NCBI GenBank assembly: GCA_012845835.1
Contig: JABAKD010000004.1
Location: forward strand, 12,277,022 to 12,341,021
Source of the DNA: Undaria pinnatifida
Lineage: Eukaryota; Sar; Phaeophyceae; Laminariales; Alariaceae
Length of the DNA stretch: 64,000 nt
Reading direction: 5' to 3'
The position numbers and the translations under genes were made by a program. Under the pieces are notes generated by a model. That model searched no databases. It was not told the origin of the DNA and saw nothing but the letters and a program-made list of their open reading frames with translations. Below, piece after piece: positions 47,601 through 53,429 of the stretch (its first letter is position 1; each line of letters starts with the position of its first letter).

Positions 47601-48891
47601 CTAACTGACGTTTTATTACTCCTCGATAGAGAGCACATTGTGGGCCACACGCGCATCCGTCAGATTTTAACCTGCAGAACTCCTCAAGTTACCGCACACG
47701 AAACTGCTGTATTACCTAGCCAATTGTTGAATTGCAATTTACTATTGGTTTTAGTTTACCGGGTATCAAATTTGTATACATTATCATAATACTATCAGTG
47801 TGCTATTTGGATATTTAGCCAACTCACAGCCGTAATGTTTTTTGTTCTCAAGCTATCGACGGGTGGACGCGCAGCCTTTGGAGAAGGGCCGTCCTGTGGA
47901 GCTGAAGTTCAAACTCATGCCTACCTCCTTCAAGTTCTTGAAAGGACAGGTATGCATTAGGTATGCATTACATGTACCCAGAAGGACACCTTCTATGCAG
48001 AGCGATATCAGTCCATATCATAAAACAACGTGTTTTTTCAGAAACGATATGGGTCTATGCCGTAGGGCTTGTTCGGCGGCTTGTCGCGGAAAATAGATGG
48101 CTATGAGGCGTCTTGCCGAGAACAGGACCGAATATTTAGTCGAGAGGGCGTCGTTGGAGCTGCGCGAGAGTCGTATAGGTGAGGATAAAAGAGTCGTTGG
48201 ATGGCTACATTTCCCCCTTTCGACTCGATGTTTAGGTTTCACAACAACGCTCACCAACCTTCTCCTCCCCGCGTTGCCTCCGGCGATGGTACGCTCGCCG
48301 TCTCTACGAAACCCTTCAGCGAGTGCACGTGTCCATCAGTGTTGCGGTTATGACAAAGTCGCTGTATGGAGACGTTCTCCTGCTTTGAGGCCATATTACG
48401 ACCATCAACCTTGCCTCCCTCGCCCCTCCCTTTCCCCGCTGTGCATCCGGTGACTCCGTCCCCACCAAACCTTTCAGCGAGTGCGCCTGTCTATCGGAGG
48501 CGCCGACGCTCGCCACTTCCATCCAATCACCCGAGACCTTCCCGACGACCCTACCCCTAACCCTTGTTTGGAGGGACGGGACGGGGTTTCCACCGGCCCG
48601 GTTGTGGATTCGAGACAGACCGTGCCGTCCGTTGTGGGCACGAACGTTGCGGGAACAGGGCAGGGAACAGGCGTCACAAGACGACTTCTACGTGTCCATA
48701 CTGGCGGGGGCTACGCCTCTCGCGTCAGCCTGCCCGTGCCCCGTAGCGACGGAGAAAGTTCTGAACAGCCGGGCAGGGTGGTTGGAGAAGAAACCAGAGG
48801 AAGGAACCTAAACGGGAGAGCGGGGATCGATAGCGAGGGTCGTGAGGTGGACTGCCAGGGCGCGAGGAACAACGGTGCGTGTGTGTTTTAG
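17692..48891 (+). CDS. Membrane-anchored CocE/NonD (S15-type) alpha/beta hydrolase, 19 exons over 31 kb
   Basis: Serine hydrolase of the X-Pro dipeptidyl-peptidase/cocaine-esterase superfamily; the substrate is unknown. Exons: 17692-18005, ~22576-22651, 25223-25299, 26714-26906, 28409-28534, 29028-29123, 31264-31400, 31798-31975, 33262-33851, 34534-34614, 35599-35740, 36732-37259, 39994-40605, 41320-41454, 43282-43344, 44748-44842, 46352-46465, 47853-47949, 48478-48891. Phases agree throughout, giving about 1355 residues. Exon 1 encodes a Ser/Pro-rich tail and a membrane segment (about 76-101) behind basic residues, suggesting a type II anchor. Then come RDGVK, HQARYYRS, DVRGTGASFG, the nucleophile in WGASYEG (~S245), acid in GWLDA (~D580), GPWNHG (~H607), and the C-terminal jelly-roll (RFTSPPL, VTGYPVVSLWV, YVTEGCFRAEHR, LSIGGADARHF). 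Exons 9, 12 and 13 (176-204 codons) add Ser/Glu/Gly-rich insertions foreign to the family. Exon 2's start and any exon between 1 and 2 are uncertain. Confidence 0.9.
17710..17880 (+). repeat. In-frame 84-bp tandem duplication inside hydrolase exon 1
   Basis: 'gctggttcgaa' at 17710 recurs at 17794, exactly 84 bases (28 codons) later. The peptides AGSNPAPPHRPSSSSTS and AGSNPSPRRISSSTVSTS are clearly related, as are the Ala-rich ends. The duplication lies in the predicted cytosolic tail, ahead of the membrane segment. Confidence 0.8.
19150..19216 (+). repeat. tRNA-derived SINE (family S2), head fragment
   Basis: Contains the B-box-like 'gagttcgaatccccccgagtgcat' and 'cgtataaattcgtgggg', identical in wording to 30700-30740 and 30968-31010. 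The body is missing here; repeat R1 follows directly. Confidence 0.75.
19241..19500 (+). repeat. Dispersed repeat family R1, long copy
   Basis: Shares with 32640-32870 a series of collinear blocks: 'ctttgcaagctg.gtgtga', 'gatcgcg.gt.ttacggg', 'aggtcgg.gac..actcccct', 'gagggggacaaaa.c.ga' and 'ctgtgga'. It lies in the first hydrolase intron. No coding capacity is visible. Confidence 0.75.
19500..19860 (+). repeat. G-rich duplicated segment
   Basis: 'cctgtaagt.g..aacc.gt.aggggagggcgga' at 19490-19525 recurs at 19620-19650. It is followed by long poly-G tracts (19670-19690, 19800-19817) that could form G-quadruplexes on the plus strand. It is intronic. Confidence 0.6.
20510..20675 (+). repeat. 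SINE family S2, body fragment
   Basis: Shares 'atgctgaaccctctgcgcgataacaatgaaggcac' and 'cacggcttgtccag' with 31080-31190 and 63505-63610. The tRNA-like head is absent. Confidence 0.75.
20725..20790 (+). repeat. 7-bp tandem repeat (atcaatc)n
   Basis: Roughly eight 'atcatca/aatcatc' heptamers, slightly degenerate at the 3' end. Confidence 0.9.
20780..21480 (+). repeat. Decayed tandem array, units of about 120-150 bp
   Basis: Five units repeat the order 'gcgaccaatgct..aatcgt', 'ctttttaccg', 'tttctcc.tct', 'actcacgc.a.ggcaa' and 'gcgaa'. It lies within the first hydrolase intron, upstream of exon 2. Confidence 0.75.
21680..22575 (+). repeat. Tandem array abutting hydrolase exon 2
   Basis: About five units of 170-250 bp share 'gaagag.tcgaa.gcgtttcgctggcgaa', '.cgaacgactggtgggggctgcacgcc' (near 21765, 22150, 22325, 22520) and variable runs of 'tttttcgttttcg'. 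The last unit runs directly into exon 2. It is another case of an array ending at a splice acceptor, although here a copied exon segment is not clear. Confidence 0.7.
22771..23606 (+). repeat. 5-bp satellite (CCCGA)n, about 835 bp
   Basis: Around 165 perfect 'cccga' pentamers with two one-base register shifts (near 22860 and 23440) and a terminal 'cccgg' variant block. All frames are open on both strands (DPTRP / GRVGS) because the pentamer has no stop. It lies in the hydrolase intron between exons 2 and 3. Confidence 0.98.
23610..25222 (+). other. Remainder of hydrolase intron 2
   Basis: No exon is seen. It contains an A/T-rich 'tactatata' repeat (23870-23965), short telomere-like 'ccctaaccctaa' and 'gggttaggg' pieces (24960-24990, 25090-25105), and segments with weak similarity to 6580-6660 ('tgtc.gcctgg.cg.tgg.aacccgac'). 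Confidence 0.5.
25620..26713 (+). repeat. Array of decayed copies of hydrolase exon 4 5' end with acceptor
   Basis: The true exon opens after 'ccaactccccaag' at 26714 (GTACTACCGCTCAGC...). Copies with the same acceptor and exon start occur at 25665 (which matches about 60 bases of exon), 25967, 26267, 26371, 26456 and 26543, with weaker ones near 25834 and 26130. The basic unit is about 85-170 bp and includes 'aaaccgcctatatatctatgccaactcccaag'. Copies carry frame changes and stops, so they look like decayed exon edges and not alternative exons. Only the copy at 26714 continues into VDVRGTGASFG. Confidence 0.9.
26931..27186 (+). mobile_element. MITE-like element M1, copy 1
   Basis: About 255 bases bounded by inverted ends: 'cagtgggtaccccgattta' on the left and the complement of 'caacgggtaccccgagtta' on the right. 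It has no coding capacity. It lies in the hydrolase intron between exons 4 and 5; the related copy M1-2 is 700 bases downstream. Confidence 0.8.
27235..27625 (+). repeat. 10-bp satellite (acagtatgtg)n
   Basis: About 38 units of 10 bases with gcg, cca and tga variants. It is open in three minus frames (TYCHILSHTV) because 10-base units cycle through all frames. It is not a gene. Confidence 0.97.
27695..27755 (+). repeat. Dispersed repeat family R1, fragment
   Basis: Contains 'agggtcgatactcatctttgcaagctgcgt' followed by 'cgatcgcccgt', as at 8758 and 19255. Confidence 0.7.
27891..28087 (+). mobile_element. MITE-like element M1, copy 2
   Basis: Inverted ends 'tgggtaccccgatt.aa' and the complement of 'gtgggtaccccgatttga'. 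The interior shares 'ccgtgacaagcaag' and 'cat.ccga..tgaccgct' with M1-1. It is about 200 bases, shorter than copy 1 through internal loss. Confidence 0.8.
28655..28745 (+). repeat. Decayed copy of hydrolase exon 5 3' half
   Basis: About 200 bases downstream of the true exon, the plus strand reads WALWGARYNGTGAFFTARLRHFTV, against VALWGASYEGTSAFFTSLLRHPTV in exon 5. The nucleophile serine is replaced by arginine, so this copy could not be catalytic. It lies in the following intron, immediately before a (TTTCTG)n tract. Confidence 0.9.
28759..28842 (+). repeat. (TTTCTG)n hexamer microsatellite
   Basis: Thirteen to fourteen 'tttctg' hexamers. Confidence 0.97.
29650..29977 (-). mobile_element. 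tRNA-derived SINE, family S1, minus-strand copy
   Basis: On the minus strand it begins with GGTCGCCCC, an A-box-like GGTCTAGTGGCTACC and a B-box-like AGTTCGATTCC, then a body matching the plus-strand copy at 51730-52075 to its end ('ggatctgag..actactgggagcgagg'). It is inserted in the hydrolase intron after exon 6. The head does not close a proper acceptor stem, so it is a SINE and not a tRNA gene. Confidence 0.85.
30506..31030 (+). repeat. 262-bp tandem duplication containing a SINE S2 head
   Basis: The segment starting 'gcgaatcgctgaatccctgagca' near 30510 is repeated from near 30773, including 'gatcggggaaaacaaattgg' and the whole 'ggtcgccccggtggcgtatcaggttatcctc' SINE head (30648 and 30908). 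Similarity is high, so it is a fairly recent duplication. Confidence 0.85.
30904..31208 (+). mobile_element. tRNA-derived SINE, family S2, full-length copy
   Basis: The head has GGTCGCCCCGGTGGCG and a B-box-like GGTTTGAATCCCC. It is followed by 'cgtataaattcgtgggga' and a body with 'attgctgaaccctatgcgcgata...gaaggcaag' and 'cacggcttgtccag'. The body core is shared with S1 (aatgctgaa..ct..cgcgataaaaacgaaggcac), so the two families are related. It ends about 55 bases before the acceptor of hydrolase exon 7. Confidence 0.8.
31441..31797 (+). repeat. Array of decayed copies of hydrolase exon 8 5' end
   Basis: The true exon opens at 31798 after 'gttactttccag' with AGATAACTGGAGCATCC and later GACGATCACATTCGC. 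Copies of acceptor plus exon start occur at 31459, 31539, 31618 and 31702, spaced 79-96 bases, each followed by a version of 'ctcaaggacgat.ac.tt'. The whole intron between exons 7 and 8 is four such units. Confidence 0.9.
32340..32530 (+). repeat. Possible tRNA-derived SINE family S3, copy 1
   Basis: Shares with 41605-41775 'gt.gtggttcgcttcaaatccc..ggtg', 'agctgaaaaggg', 'aa.attagccac', 'cgtaacccggcaa.aacca.cga' and a final 'tatagcttag'-like string. The 'gcttcaaatcccc' phrase resembles a B box. It lies in the hydrolase intron after exon 8. Confidence 0.6.
32640..32870 (+). repeat. Dispersed repeat family R1, long copy
   Basis: Collinear with 19241-19500 as described there. It lies in the hydrolase intron between exons 8 and 9. 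Confidence 0.75.
33857..34280 (+). repeat. Decayed copies of hydrolase exon 9 3' end
   Basis: Downstream of the exon end (33851), the first copy, 100 bases along, reads FYLHVPGWVNPFTNIAIFHAL, against FYLHVSGWLDASAHAAVMAFM in the exon. A second copy, 421 bases along (34225-34278), reads AYAAVVALMDLPYR against AHAAVMAFMTLPCR. The catalytic Asp of GWLD is lost in the first copy. Both lie in the following intron. Confidence 0.85.
34759..35345 (+). repeat. Decayed copies of hydrolase exon 10 3' end and donor
   Basis: The exon end 'ggcctcaccacatcaccac...cgaagtgagtatc' (34587-34621) recurs as 'ggcctcatcgcatcagcaccagatccaagcgattatc' at 34767 and 'ggcctcatcacgtcgccatcaggttcaagggagtatc' at 35295. The offsets are 180 and 708 bases. 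Surrounding intron phrases ('gatgatctagatcgtgcagatca') are repeated too. Confidence 0.8.
35755..35815 (+). repeat. (CTTGTT)n hexamer microsatellite
   Basis: 'cttgttcttgttctt' repeats, degenerate at the edges; intronic, just after the exon 11 donor. Confidence 0.85.
35845..36335 (+). repeat. Minisatellite, about 43-45 bp unit
   Basis: About eleven units of 'ggtactcgcgagtactcagtcatttcagctcgaagtactcca'. The palindrome 'tactcgcgagta' is inside most units. It is open in several frames but has no protein character. It lies in the intron between exons 11 and 12. Confidence 0.95.
36548..36635 (+). repeat. Decayed copy of hydrolase exon 12 5' end
   Basis: 'ctattggacgtgccgccagttg' (36553-36574), 'cctctacagtaccgtt.acggctccccgcacgccctcgcccgatgga' (36578-36623) align with 36714-36735 and 36749-36794 around the exon 12 acceptor, at offsets of 160-171 bases. 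The Ser-Pro-Asp-Gly phrase of the exon is retained at DNA level in the copy. Confidence 0.8.
37307..39236 (+). repeat. 10-bp satellite (ctgatagtac/ccgatagtac)n, about 1.9 kb
   Basis: Close to 190 decamers, with c/t, acc/agc and one-base (taggtag) variants. A mosaic of variant types gives longer-range similarity blocks of several hundred bases (compare 37546-37760 with 38040-38240). Minus frames of 365-540 codons are open (GTIGYYQVLS), produced by a 30-base super-period. It fills most of hydrolase intron 12. Confidence 0.98.
39298..39405 (+). repeat. 11-bp tandem repeat (tcaactgatag)n
   Basis: About ten degenerate 11-base units adjoin the 10-bp satellite and share its 'ctgatagt' word, so the two arrays are probably related. 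Confidence 0.85.
41605..41775 (+). repeat. Possible tRNA-derived SINE family S3, copy 2
   Basis: Matches 32340-32530 in collinear blocks, including 'gtggttggcttcaagtccc', 'gttgaaaaggg', 'aaattagccac', 'cgtaacccggcaa' and 'atagcttag'. It lies in the hydrolase intron between exons 14 and 15. Confidence 0.6.
42045..42170 (+). repeat. Dispersed repeat shared with 47268-47390
   Basis: 'gcaactgcgagtttctaatctgcaaggcgccgaataccagg' resembles 'gcgaatgcgggtttctaatttgcacggcgccaagtgctagg' at 47272, with further scattered matches. The longer open frame here (41822-42325) shows no domain I can name. Confidence 0.5.
42812..43281 (+). repeat. Tandem array, 142-148 bp units, ending at the hydrolase exon 15 acceptor
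   Basis: Units starting near 42823, 42972 and 43120 each contain 'tgtgtg..cacctttt.tctgctcgttgtat.ggcg' followed by 'tttgtggcagtgtttgta.atgactgcg'. A fourth start at 43262 ('tgtgtgcgcacgttttcgcag') is the functional acceptor of exon 15. The polypyrimidine tract and AG were therefore multiplied upstream of the exon. Confidence 0.85.
44023..44312 (+). repeat. Three near-identical 95-bp tandem units
   Basis: 'caattgtccgctctgttctccgcgattaatcgcactcgaccgcctgtatg' starts at 44031, 44126 and 44221, with only one or two differences between units. It is probably recent. It lies in the intron before exon 16. Confidence 0.97.
45185..45300 (+). mobile_element. MITE M1-related internal fragment
   Basis: 'ttaacgcctttgcaactgg', 'gtgaagttggtat.gagggattt.ggggctct.aaggggttaagag' match the left part of M1-1 (26955-27040). 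The inverted ends are missing. Confidence 0.75.
46179..46290 (+). repeat. Interstitial telomeric repeat (CCCTAA)n
   Basis: About fifteen ccctaa hexamers, mostly perfect, with degenerate flanks (cccaac, cctgac). The other strand is (TTAGGG)n. It lies inside the hydrolase intron between exons 16 and 17, so this is internal DNA and not a chromosome end. Shorter pieces occur at 24960, 44690 and 25090. Confidence 0.95.
48246..48345 (+). repeat. Decayed copy of hydrolase exon 19 5' end
   Basis: 'acccttcagcgagtgcacgtgtccatcag' (48311-48339) matches 'acctttcagcgagtgcgcctgtctatcgg' at the exon 19 acceptor, 158 bases downstream. The upstream flanks ('ctcctccccgcgttgcctccgg') match as well. Confidence 0.85.
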
Positions 48892-49390
48892 TTCTTTTTA
48901 TCCACGTTATAGAACTGGAAACAATATCTTACACAAATTCGAAGTTGTTTGTTCTCATAAAACGCGGGTGCACTTCGTCTGTATACCCATCTATACATCG
49001 TCCGTGCCAATTGTCCATCTTCGCAGAGATATCCTTGGAAGTACGATCTTTGTGGGCACAAACTGCGTGCGGTGATGCAGGCTGCGCCGCACAGCTAGCA
49101 TTTTTCAGATCCACTCGCTTTGCCTGCTTAAGAGTTGACTTCGACTCAGTTTAACACGCCTTGTCTGCCTTGCAATGGTTGGCCTAACAATGGTTGGAGA
49201 AGGCTCTTGGAGTGGTGAAGCATCGCATGGCATTTACCTAGTTGGTATGTATTATTTTTCAGATTCGCGCGCGTTGCCTGCCTAATAATGGCTTGAGAAC
49301 GTTTTGATTGGCGCTTTTCACTCACCTTGTCCGCCTCAGCATAACTTCTGGGTGTAGTTAGAATGCCGAAGCGCTCCAAAGCGTCTCCAG
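48892..49390 (+). other. Downstream flank of the hydrolase, with a duplicated segment
   Basis: 'ttttcagat.c.c.cgc.ttgcctgc.taa...ttga' at 49105 and 49256 shows a tandem duplication of about 149 bases. I did not recognise a polyadenylation signal. Confidence 0.5.
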
Positions 49391-49998
49391 AACGCCGGTG
49401 AGGATGAACCCTCCGACGTTGAGATGGAAAGTGAAAGTCATCAATACCTGGTACCTGGTATGCTTCTTTGACTTTTTGCCTTTTTTTGCGTTGCGTTATT
49501 TTTTTTCCTGTGCACCAGATACTTGGTGAGGAGGGAGGAGACCTCGTTCCAATGGTGATTTGTTTTGTGGGGAATCGTGACTGTTTTAACCAGTCGCGAC
49601 TTTGTTTTAACGAGTCGTGATTTCTTTTTACAGTGACGCTTATTATTCGGGGTTTGTCTTTGTCCGGTTCCTCGGCCTTGCCCGGCGTCCAACAGTTGCA
49701 CCTCCGAGGAAGGAAAGCGTGGCGCAGATTCTCCGACAAAGGCGGCCATGCAGTCAGCCAAATTCGAACTTGGGATTGTTGGCGGTTGACGCTGCCGGGA
49801 ATGGACCTGACAGGGGGAATGGAGCACCGCAGCAGAGGACCTGGGCGGGTGTTGGTTGGCACGTTCGTCGTCGGAGTGAGGGGTGGTTGCCTCTCTCCGA
49901 GACCACCTCCGACAAGGAACACTCCCGATTGTTTGAAGACTGCTGATGAAGCCGCAGGGTTGAGCAATGGCAGCCTCAATGGTAGCCTCAATCAGTAG
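49391..49998 (+). CDS. Possible small two-exon gene, product unrecognised
   Basis: After 'gcgtctccag' (49390) an acidic stretch NAGEDEPSDVEMESESHQY is open to a donor at 49457 (cctg|gtatgc). An acceptor at 49633 (tttttacag) then opens a frame that runs to TAG at 49996-49998, ending with the repeat-like SNGSLNGSLNQ. The phases agree. However, a second plus frame in the same stretch is open to 49944, so the choice of frame is uncertain. No domain is recognised and no start codon has been fixed. Confidence 0.3.
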
Positions 49999-51725
49999 AC
50001 AGATATTGTACTGCCCTCGAGGGCGATCAGTATACTGGAGTGCAGCAAGATACTGGCCGTCCCGAAACGATTCTAAGAGTCAAGTACGTTTCCAAACCAG
50101 TTCAAAAAGTTTGACGTGATTCCATGCGGGGGAGAAATAAGCTGGACTCGATCAAAGCTCAATTTGCTTTGAAACTGCGTGCCTTGCGCACAATGGCTGT
50201 CGTTCAGGTACACAAGAGGCAAGAGGGGGTGCGTGCTACTCCCGGGTGATCCAATGTTAGTGTTAGTATTAGTATGGCAGCCACACGTTACGTCACGGGA
50301 TACGGTGCCTTACGGTCACGCCCCCCTCCCAACAAATTGGCAGACGATACAGGTACAAGCATTGTAACAGCATCAGTAGCAGTGGAAGCAGTGGCGGTAC
50401 AAGCTTTACAGCAACGAAAAAGTTTCGCTGTGTTGTCAGCAGCTTGCTTGTAGGCTGTATCATATTGTACAGAATCGGCTAATACTTGGGTTCTCCGATC
50501 GCTATGCTCCTATTCTATTGACATGTAGGCGCAGTACTACTGCTATATTGCTTCAGTTGCCCGTTTTCTGTGATCTGGGTCATCTTTTCAAATCATGGAA
50601 CCACACCCCTGGCGCAACAGGCTCAAAACCCACAGATTTTACGGACTATCACTAGAGTATCATGATTTAGTTGCTGAGAGGATGTTAACGGAATAGTCGG
50701 CAACCACTTATCCCCGACGGCTAGAACCGCTGTCCGCCACAAGCACTGATACCCACCTCCTGTTGTTTGTAAGGTTGCTGTAGGTTTCGTAAGGCCATCG
50801 TTTCTGCTAAGCAACCTGTGGTGCGATTGTTGGTTACTCAGCAGCGGCGGCGGTGTTCACGACCGCTGTTGTACTGCAGCACTAGCATTCAATTTGGCAT
50901 CTTCACCTCATCTTCTGCAAGGTATATCCTCACCACACACTACTGTACGTTTTCTACACGGCTGTCACTGCTGTCACTGCTGTTTAGACTGTGCTGTGTT
51001 GGACCGTCGAGCGAAGTGAGTTTAACAGTAGGAGTGCGACGCTATCCCGAGACGCTGCTGCATGAGCGCGATGGAGGCTACCCAACAACACACACACAAG
51101 ATGAAGACGGTGGGTGTGTGGTTGATTGGGCACGTGTTTGCGTTGTCCCGAGTCATCGTGCGTTCTGCATGCCACGCGTTATGTGCGGTAAGTACCGACC
51201 AGCAAAAGCATCAGCTATTAGTATGATACCAGGTGGCAACATTAACAGGTACAACATATTAGGGAAATAAGCAAAAACGGATAGTCTACACCCGGTCCAT
51301 TTTCTCTCAGAAGCGGGTACCCTACAGTTGAGAATCATGTCCAAACACATCCCACGAGGCAGACGATTTATTTGCAATCGAACAACCTTAATCTTTCGTT
51401 TCTTCTGTTCTAACCTTGTTTTTTCCGACAGCTACAGTAGGGCTAGACTAGACCTATAGCGAAAGGTATCTCGTGCCGCACGAACATCGATAACAAGAGC
51501 AGAAAAAGGCATAAGACAGTGCTCAATTCGACCAGCACCAATTCAGGCATTACTCGCCGGGATGATACCCTCCTCTCCTCTGCTATCCTATCCTATATGC
51601 TATTTTTGGGCCTGTAAGGTTAGGACGATCCTGCTCAACGATTCACCCGTGGGTTGTGATAGCAGAGGGGTCGGTGCAACACCATGGTGTGGACATGCCG
51701 TCAGAAGCTTGCAGTAGTGTATCTT
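49999..51725. other. No recognised gene
   Basis: Several short frames are open on both strands (longest at 50818-51270, plus), but none has a motif, clear splice context or even composition. I see no repeats of note except 'taccaggt' words. Confidence 0.45.
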
Positions 51726-51729
51726 AGCC

Positions 51730-52075
51730 GGTCGCCCCGGTGGTCTAGTTGTTACCTTTGAATACTGCTAGCGTTCTAGTCCTTGAGTTCGATTCCCATC
51801 GTGGTGAGATTTTTACTTCATTTGCGAAAAAGCAAGGAAAAAAGGATCAACTGCTGAGAGCGCCTAGCAGCGTGGGTAGGTACAATTCGACGCGAGTCGA
51901 CAAGGGAAGAGAATGCTGAATTCTTCTCGCGATAAAAACGAAGGCACGTACCGTAGTAGGGAGGAGGGAAAAGGGCCGCTAAATTGACACCGGATCTGAG
52001 GTACTACTGGGAGGGAGCACGGGAGTAGTGCGGGGATGTAATAAATGGGGTGAAGAAGGAACTATTCTTCTTTTC
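51730..52075 (+). mobile_element. tRNA-derived SINE, family S1, plus-strand copy
   Basis: The head GTCGCCCCGGTGGTCTAGTTGTTACC (A-box region) and GAGTTCGATTCCC (B box) are followed by an A-rich link and a body containing 'gctgagagcgcctagcagcgtgggtaggtac' and 'atgctgaattcttctcgcgataaaaacgaaggcac'. It matches 29650-29977 on the other strand along its full length, so the ends are well supported. It is non-autonomous and no RT is encoded nearby. Confidence 0.85.
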
Positions 52076-52455
52076 ATAAGAGAGCTGCTTGCGACTTGCG
52101 AGGGTAGTACTTTGGGGTCTTTGCTTTTTTCCGCACCTCTCATACTCTTCAACAGCCAACCTCCTCGGGTCTAACTTCGTCACAACTCACATGATGTTTT
52201 CATGATGACTTGCTGCATGTGTTCATGGCAACTCACACGATGTTCCAGAAACAATAAAAAAAGGAGACGTGCTCATGACAACTCGACGCGTGCAAGGATT
52301 GAGGTTGCGCTATTGTGCTGTTGACTCAAACTTTTTCTGAATGACGGGATTCTGTAATAGAGTGTCGGTATAGCTGGCAATAGATTCGGTAAGATAGTCC
52401 GCAGAGTCATGGTCTATTGGCCACTTAGAATATTCCGTTCATGAGAATCTTCTTA

Positions 52456-52620
52456 CCGGAAGGTGGGAGGCAAAGGACGCAGGGGTATCAGCTTCGCTTA
52501 GAGACAGCACCGGTTCTTCTTACTAGTTTCTCATTATTATTGGCATTGAGCTACGAGAAGAACCGGTGCTGCCTCCAAGCGAAGCTGATACCCCTGCGTC
52601 CTTTCCCTTCCACCTTCCGG
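52456..52620 (+). repeat. 64-bp inverted repeat with 37-nt loop (foldback/hairpin)
   Basis: The left arm 52456-52519 and right arm 52557-52620 are complementary at about 60 of 64 positions. The few changes are isolated substitutions, with no indel. Transcription from either strand would give a long, almost perfect hairpin. It contains no coding frame of interest and lies in a gene-poor stretch between the SINE and the FNIP pseudogene. Confidence 0.95.
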
Positions 52621-53429
52621 CATCACGACTCCTTCACAATTCCTTAACTTCTTTTTTCTTTTTTCTTTTATAATAATATTTTTCGTGGTACACCTATTAA
52701 TAGGCTATGGCATTGCTCATGGGGGAAAGTACGTATTCTTCGCCACATCAGGTTTTGCCTGAGAGGGGCATTATGGTATTAATAACAGCATAATAGTATA
52801 ATAGTATATAGACTAGTCATATAAGCAATAATATAGATCTCCTCAAGCGAAGAGCCTCATAAAACGCATCAGTAATGGTACACATCTACTGTAGCGTGCA
52901 TCACAATTCACGAGATGCGTTCATGCATGACAAGTCACAAGATGTCTTCATGACTCGTGGCAACGAACGGCATGTTTGCATGGGAACTCGTGATATGTCT
53001 TCTTGGCAATTGACAAGGTGCGTTTGTCGCGTACCTTCCGTAATCGATGCAATCCTGGACGTCGTGACGATCGCCTTGAATCAAGGGTGCGGGCATGGAG
53101 AGGAAGCCCGAAACGTCTCTACGAAACATCTCCAGCTTGCTTCACTCGGGGTCTGTAGAGCATGCCGCGCCTTCTCGACCTTGCACGTCCGACTGATATG
53201 GGCTTAGCACGGCACATGTTGCCCGTTAAAAACCTATTGGCGCACCCGGGTATCGACGATGCAACACCCTGTGCGCTGAGCCGCGTGCTGGCCGTAAAGA
53301 TGCTCAGCGCGTCGTGGGACGCGTTGACACTACCAAGGGGGTCTGCCAAGGAGAAGGGCATGAGATTCAGGATATACCTCTGTTCGAGAAGGTGGGGCTA
53401 CATCGGGGATGGCGTGGACTCCAACGTGT
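52621..53429. other. Gene-poor stretch before the FNIP pseudogene
   Basis: 52880-53030 repeats the phrase 'tcatgacaa.tca.aagatgt.ttcatg' several times in decayed form (also 52190-52280). The open frame from 53162 runs into the first FNIP-like unit but is itself unrecognised. Confidence 0.45.

Noticed and set aside
49146..49991. 281-codon minus-strand open frame
   Set aside because: No motif; Lys/Arg/Pro-rich composition typical of chance antisense frames; plus-strand splice signals fit the region better.
51730..51810. Possible tRNA gene
   Set aside because: A- and B-box-like words are present, but the acceptor arm does not pair and the same head plus body is found at 29650-29977, so it is a SINE.
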